A stretch of DNA of 7,894 nucleotides, taken from positions 1-7,894 of the forward strand of contig CANFKN010000055.1 in NCBI GenBank assembly GCA_947447385.1. The letters are read 5' to 3'. Source of the DNA: Microbacteriaceae bacterium. Lineage in GTDB: Bacteria > Actinomycetota > Actinomycetes > Actinomycetales > Microbacteriaceae. Every line of letters starts with the position of its first letter. The first letter of the stretch is position 1. Positions 5,742-7,894 of the stretch are shown piece by piece. The notes under the pieces were generated by a model that worked only from the letters and a program-made list of their open reading frames with translations, was not told where the DNA came from and searched no databases. A program made the translations under genes and the position numbers.

Positions 5742-7370
5742 TTATCGGCGCAGTATTCCCTTAGCGGTTTGAATGGCCGAGTTGGCCTCGTCAACTTTGA
5801 GCAACATCAGCACGCCTAGGTAAACAACTGCCATCGCCGCGCCCACAATCGCGCAGGTGGTGAGCGAGCTAACTACTGTTGCAACGGCGAAACTACCCAC
5901 TCGGATTCCGCCAAACAGCTGCAAAACGCCGAAACCAGCGGCGGCTGCAATGATGCCCGCGATGTAGGCACGAATGTTGAGGGCAGTGATTTTGAACTCT
6001 TTTAGGCTGCCAATGCGACGGCCTAGCAAAACGTAGGCAACTCTAGCCTGAACCAAAACAGTGAAGCTCATTAGCAGCGCGAGGCCAGCAACCAACCACT
6101 CGAGTGGCAAGAAGGCGCCCATAAGTAGCGCCCCGACGATGTAGAGCGCAGTTTGCCCAACCGTGAACCAGAAAGGTGACTTGGTGTCTTCGAGAGCATA
6201 AAAAGCCTTTTGCATCATGAAAACGAAGCTGAACGGAACCAACCCAACCACAAATGCCATCACGACGAGCCCCAGCGCAATCATGCCGTCGAACTCACCA
6301 ACGAAAATTCGCGAGAACGGAAAAGCCAAAACCATCAGCACGGCAGACGACAGCACGCTGATCACTGAAATCAAGCGCAAACCGGTCACGAGATCAGCCT
6401 TGACCAAATCGAGTCGACCTTCATGGGCGTGTGTGCTGATCTTGGTGAAATATGCGGTTGCGATTGAAACGGTTGCAACCGAGTGGGGGAGCATGAAAAT
6501 TAGCCAGGCAATCGACATAGCCGCGATTGAGGCAACACCGACTTCGTTCTCGGTTCGGTGTGAAACTGTGATCGACGCGACGGCAGTTTGAACTAAGCCG
6601 CCAACTTGAGTGACCATGACCATTGCGAGAGTCCAGGTTGCCGCCTTGAGTGCCGGGCGCAGGCCGAATCCTCGAAATTTAAAATTCGGTTTGTAGTGCA
6701 GACCGATTCGGCGCCAGCTGACGAAAAGAATCAAGGCCTGGGCAGCGACGCCCAATGTTGCTGAAATCGCGAGCAGGGTGATCTGGTTGTCGCTCCAGTC
6801 AGAAATGTTCTGCTTGCCGGTTGGGTCAACGCCGAAGATCCAGATGTATGCACCCAGGCCGGCGATCGAAACGATGTTGTTCACAACTGGGGCCCACATG
6901 TATGGCCCAAACGCGCTGCGGGCGTTTAGCACTTCGCCGAGCATCGAATAGAGGCCATAGAAAAACAGTTGCGGCAGACACCAGTATGCAAACGCCGTGG
7001 CTAGGGCCAGCTGCGAGTTGCTCCACGAGTGGGTGTAAAGGTGAATCAGCAGGGGCGAAGCGATGGTCGCCAAGATGGTCACGACACCGAATACGAGAAT
7101 CGCCAGGGTCAAAAGGCGGTCGATGTAGCCCTTGCCACCGTCAGCGTGCGACTTCGAGCGAACAATCTGGGGCACCAACACGGCATTCAGCACACCGCCC
7201 ACGATGATCGCATAAACGTTGTTGGGCAGCTGATTCGCGACACCAAATGCGTCGGCGGCATTCGTGGTTACGCCGATCACACCTGCGAGCATCACGGCGC
7301 GAATGAATCCGAGGATGCGCGACAGAACCGTGCCGCTAGCCATAATTAGCGAATTCTTGGCGACACTCAT
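5742..7370 (-). CDS. murJ: Lipid II flippase MurJ (MviN)
   Basis: MurJ is a MOP-superfamily membrane transporter that flips undecaprenyl-linked lipid II to the outer face for cell-wall synthesis. The 542-residue product is hydrophobic throughout, with about 14 predicted helices by eye. The family N-terminus is clear: S-R-I-L-G-F-I-R at 17-24 gives R18 and R24, and A-D-A-F near 39-42 gives D40, matching essential E. coli residues. L-P-N-N (48-51) and G-G-V-L-N-A-V-L-V-P (58-67) follow. The later G-E-V-L-N-A-R segment (TM4/TM5 region) and F-Y-A-L-E-D-T-K-S-P are also family hallmarks. It ends right after the transporter core, so it lacks the pseudokinase extension of mycobacterial MviN. The ATG overlaps the stop of the upstream DUF6049-type gene as ATGA, without a clear ribosome site, suggesting coupled translation. 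It heads the run into trxB and trxA. Confidence 0.95.
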   Translation of the reverse strand: MSVAKNSLIMASGTVLSRILGFIRAVMLAGVIGVTTNAADAFGVANQLPNNVYAIIVGGVLNAVLVPQIVRSKSHADGGKGYIDRLLTLAILVFGVVTILATIASPLLIHLYTHSWSNSQLALATAFAYWCLPQLFFYGLYSMLGEVLNARSAFGPYMWAPVVNNIVSIAGLGAYIWIFGVDPTGKQNISDWSDNQITLLAISATLGVAAQALILFVSWRRIGLHYKPNFKFRGFGLRPALKAATWTLAMVMVTQVGGLVQTAVASITVSHRTENEVGVASIAAMSIAWLIFMLPHSVATVSIATAYFTKISTHAHEGRLDLVKADLVTGLRLISVISVLSSAVLMVLAFPFSRIFVGEFDGMIALGLVVMAFVVGLVPFSFVFMMQKAFYALEDTKSPFWFTVGQTALYIVGALLMGAFLPLEWLVAGLALLMSFTVLVQARVAYVLLGRRIGSLKEFKITALNIRAYIAGIIAAAAGFGVLQLFGGIRVGSFAVATVVSSLTTCAIVGAAMAVVYLGVLMLLKVDEANSAIQTAKGILRR

Positions 7371-7894
7371 TTGCTGACCGATTCACTAGCTGAGCTTGCT
7401 TCGCGGCGACGCTTGCGCACCGTGCGATAGGCACCAAGCGCTCCAAGCGCTGCGATAAACGAAATGAAGCCATACAAAACGGTGTCTTCAACGCCGAGAA
7501 TCACGTTCATCTGAATGCTGACCGGCTTGGTGAGTCTTAGCCCAGAGAAACTTTCAAGTGTCGCGTGCAAAATCACGTCGCCGTCAGCAATCGCGTTGAC
7601 CGGAACCTTCGCGGTGACCGTGGTGTTTGCAGGCACGACCACCTCGACCACCTCGGGAATCAAAACTTTCAGGTTTGTGGCAACAACGCGAACCCGAACT
7701 CTGACCTGAGTCGAATAGCCGTTCTTGATTGCAATCGGCATTTTCGAAGAACGTGAGAGCAAGTTGATTTTTGAACCGGGGATGATCTGAATCATCGGCT
7801 GAGGCAGGTTGTCGGGGTTAGCGACCTTGGCTTTGCGGCGCTTCTTCTTCGTTTGCCAGGTGTCGATGTGTTTGGCACGTGCCGCGACCGATGA
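7367..7894 (-). CDS. DUF6049-type membrane-anchored protein (C-terminal part, 5' partial)
   Basis: The frame is open from the murJ overlap to the window edge, giving 175 C-terminal residues of a longer protein. Actinobacteria usually encode a large secreted glycoprotein-like DUF6049 protein just before murJ, and the visible part fits. A beta-rich domain with N-G-Y-S-T-Q-V-R-V and V-V-V-P-A-N-T-T-V-T resembles an Ig-like/CARDB fold. It is followed by one hydrophobic helix (about 20 residues, around T-V-L-Y-G-F-I-S-F) and an R-K-R-R-R-E cytoplasmic tail with a Ser/Glu-rich end. This implies an extracytoplasmic body anchored by its C-terminus. A polybasic K-K-K-R-R-K-A-K stretch precedes the domain (about 7832-7849). 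Function is unknown; linkage to murJ suggests an envelope role. A short start at the ATG of 7795 is unlikely, because it cuts the domain and coding continues upstream. Confidence 0.75.
   Translation of the reverse strand, partial: SSVAARAKHIDTWQTKKKRRKAKVANPDNLPQPMIQIIPGSKINLLSRSSKMPIAIKNGYSTQVRVRVRVVATNLKVLIPEVVEVVVPANTTVTAKVPVNAIADGDVILHATLESFSGLRLTKPVSIQMNVILGVEDTVLYGFISFIAALGALGAYRTVRKRRREASSASESVSK

Noticed and set aside
6560..6566. GTGAAAC half-site in murJ
   Set aside because: The left half matches the parS arm at only about 3 of 7 positions.
6821..7207. 128-codon + strand frame opposite murJ
   Set aside because: It is an Arg/Ser/Cys-rich antisense shadow of a clear MurJ coding region.
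7874..7883. GGCACGTGCC palindrome near the right edge as a possible parS
   Set aside because: It is a 10-bp palindrome but has GG/CC arms instead of TTT/AAA, and lies in coding sequence with ordinary codons.

Overview
The window looks like a chromosomal segment beside the replication origin of an actinobacterium. The best guess is a moderate-GC member of the Microbacteriaceae, such as the freshwater Aquiluna/Rhodoluna ('Luna') group. The clues are the gene order (parA-parB facing DUF6049-murJ-trxB-trxA), the ParA N-terminus (a D-T-P-L-A-x-E-L-A-D stretch before the ATPase domain), frequent GTG/TTG starts, base composition near 50% GC by eye, and two parS centromere sites. The genus is inference from recall, with no database search.

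Layout. Left (1-1952, + strand): the last bases of an upstream gene (probably rsmG, weakly supported), then parA and parB, the chromosome partition operon. A perfect 14-bp parS palindrome sits on the parA start codon. Centre (1953-4233, - strand): a short hairpin separates parB from a convergent two-gene operon, a fold-type I PLP aminotransferase and a D-Ala-D-Ala ligase family ATP-grasp enzyme, coupled by a 4-nt GTGA overlap. The 185-bp gap at 4234-4418 holds a terminator hairpin and a second perfect parS, which overlap by 5 bp. Right (4419-7894, - strand): trxA, trxB, murJ and the C-terminal part of a DUF6049-type membrane-anchored protein, read in the order DUF6049 > murJ > trxB > trxA with tight spacing.

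How the parts fit. ParB loads at the two parS sites and, with the ParA ATPase, segregates the origin region. MurJ flips lipid II and Ddl makes the D-Ala-D-Ala end of its pentapeptide, so cell-wall genes flank the partition genes. TrxB/TrxA form the NADPH-dependent thiol-reducing system. No mobile element, CRISPR array, tRNA or rRNA was seen. Nothing here is clearly a new system. The most unusual points are the placement of the two parS sites (one inside a translation start, one fused to a terminator stem) and the aminotransferase-ligase pair between the partition and thioredoxin genes.
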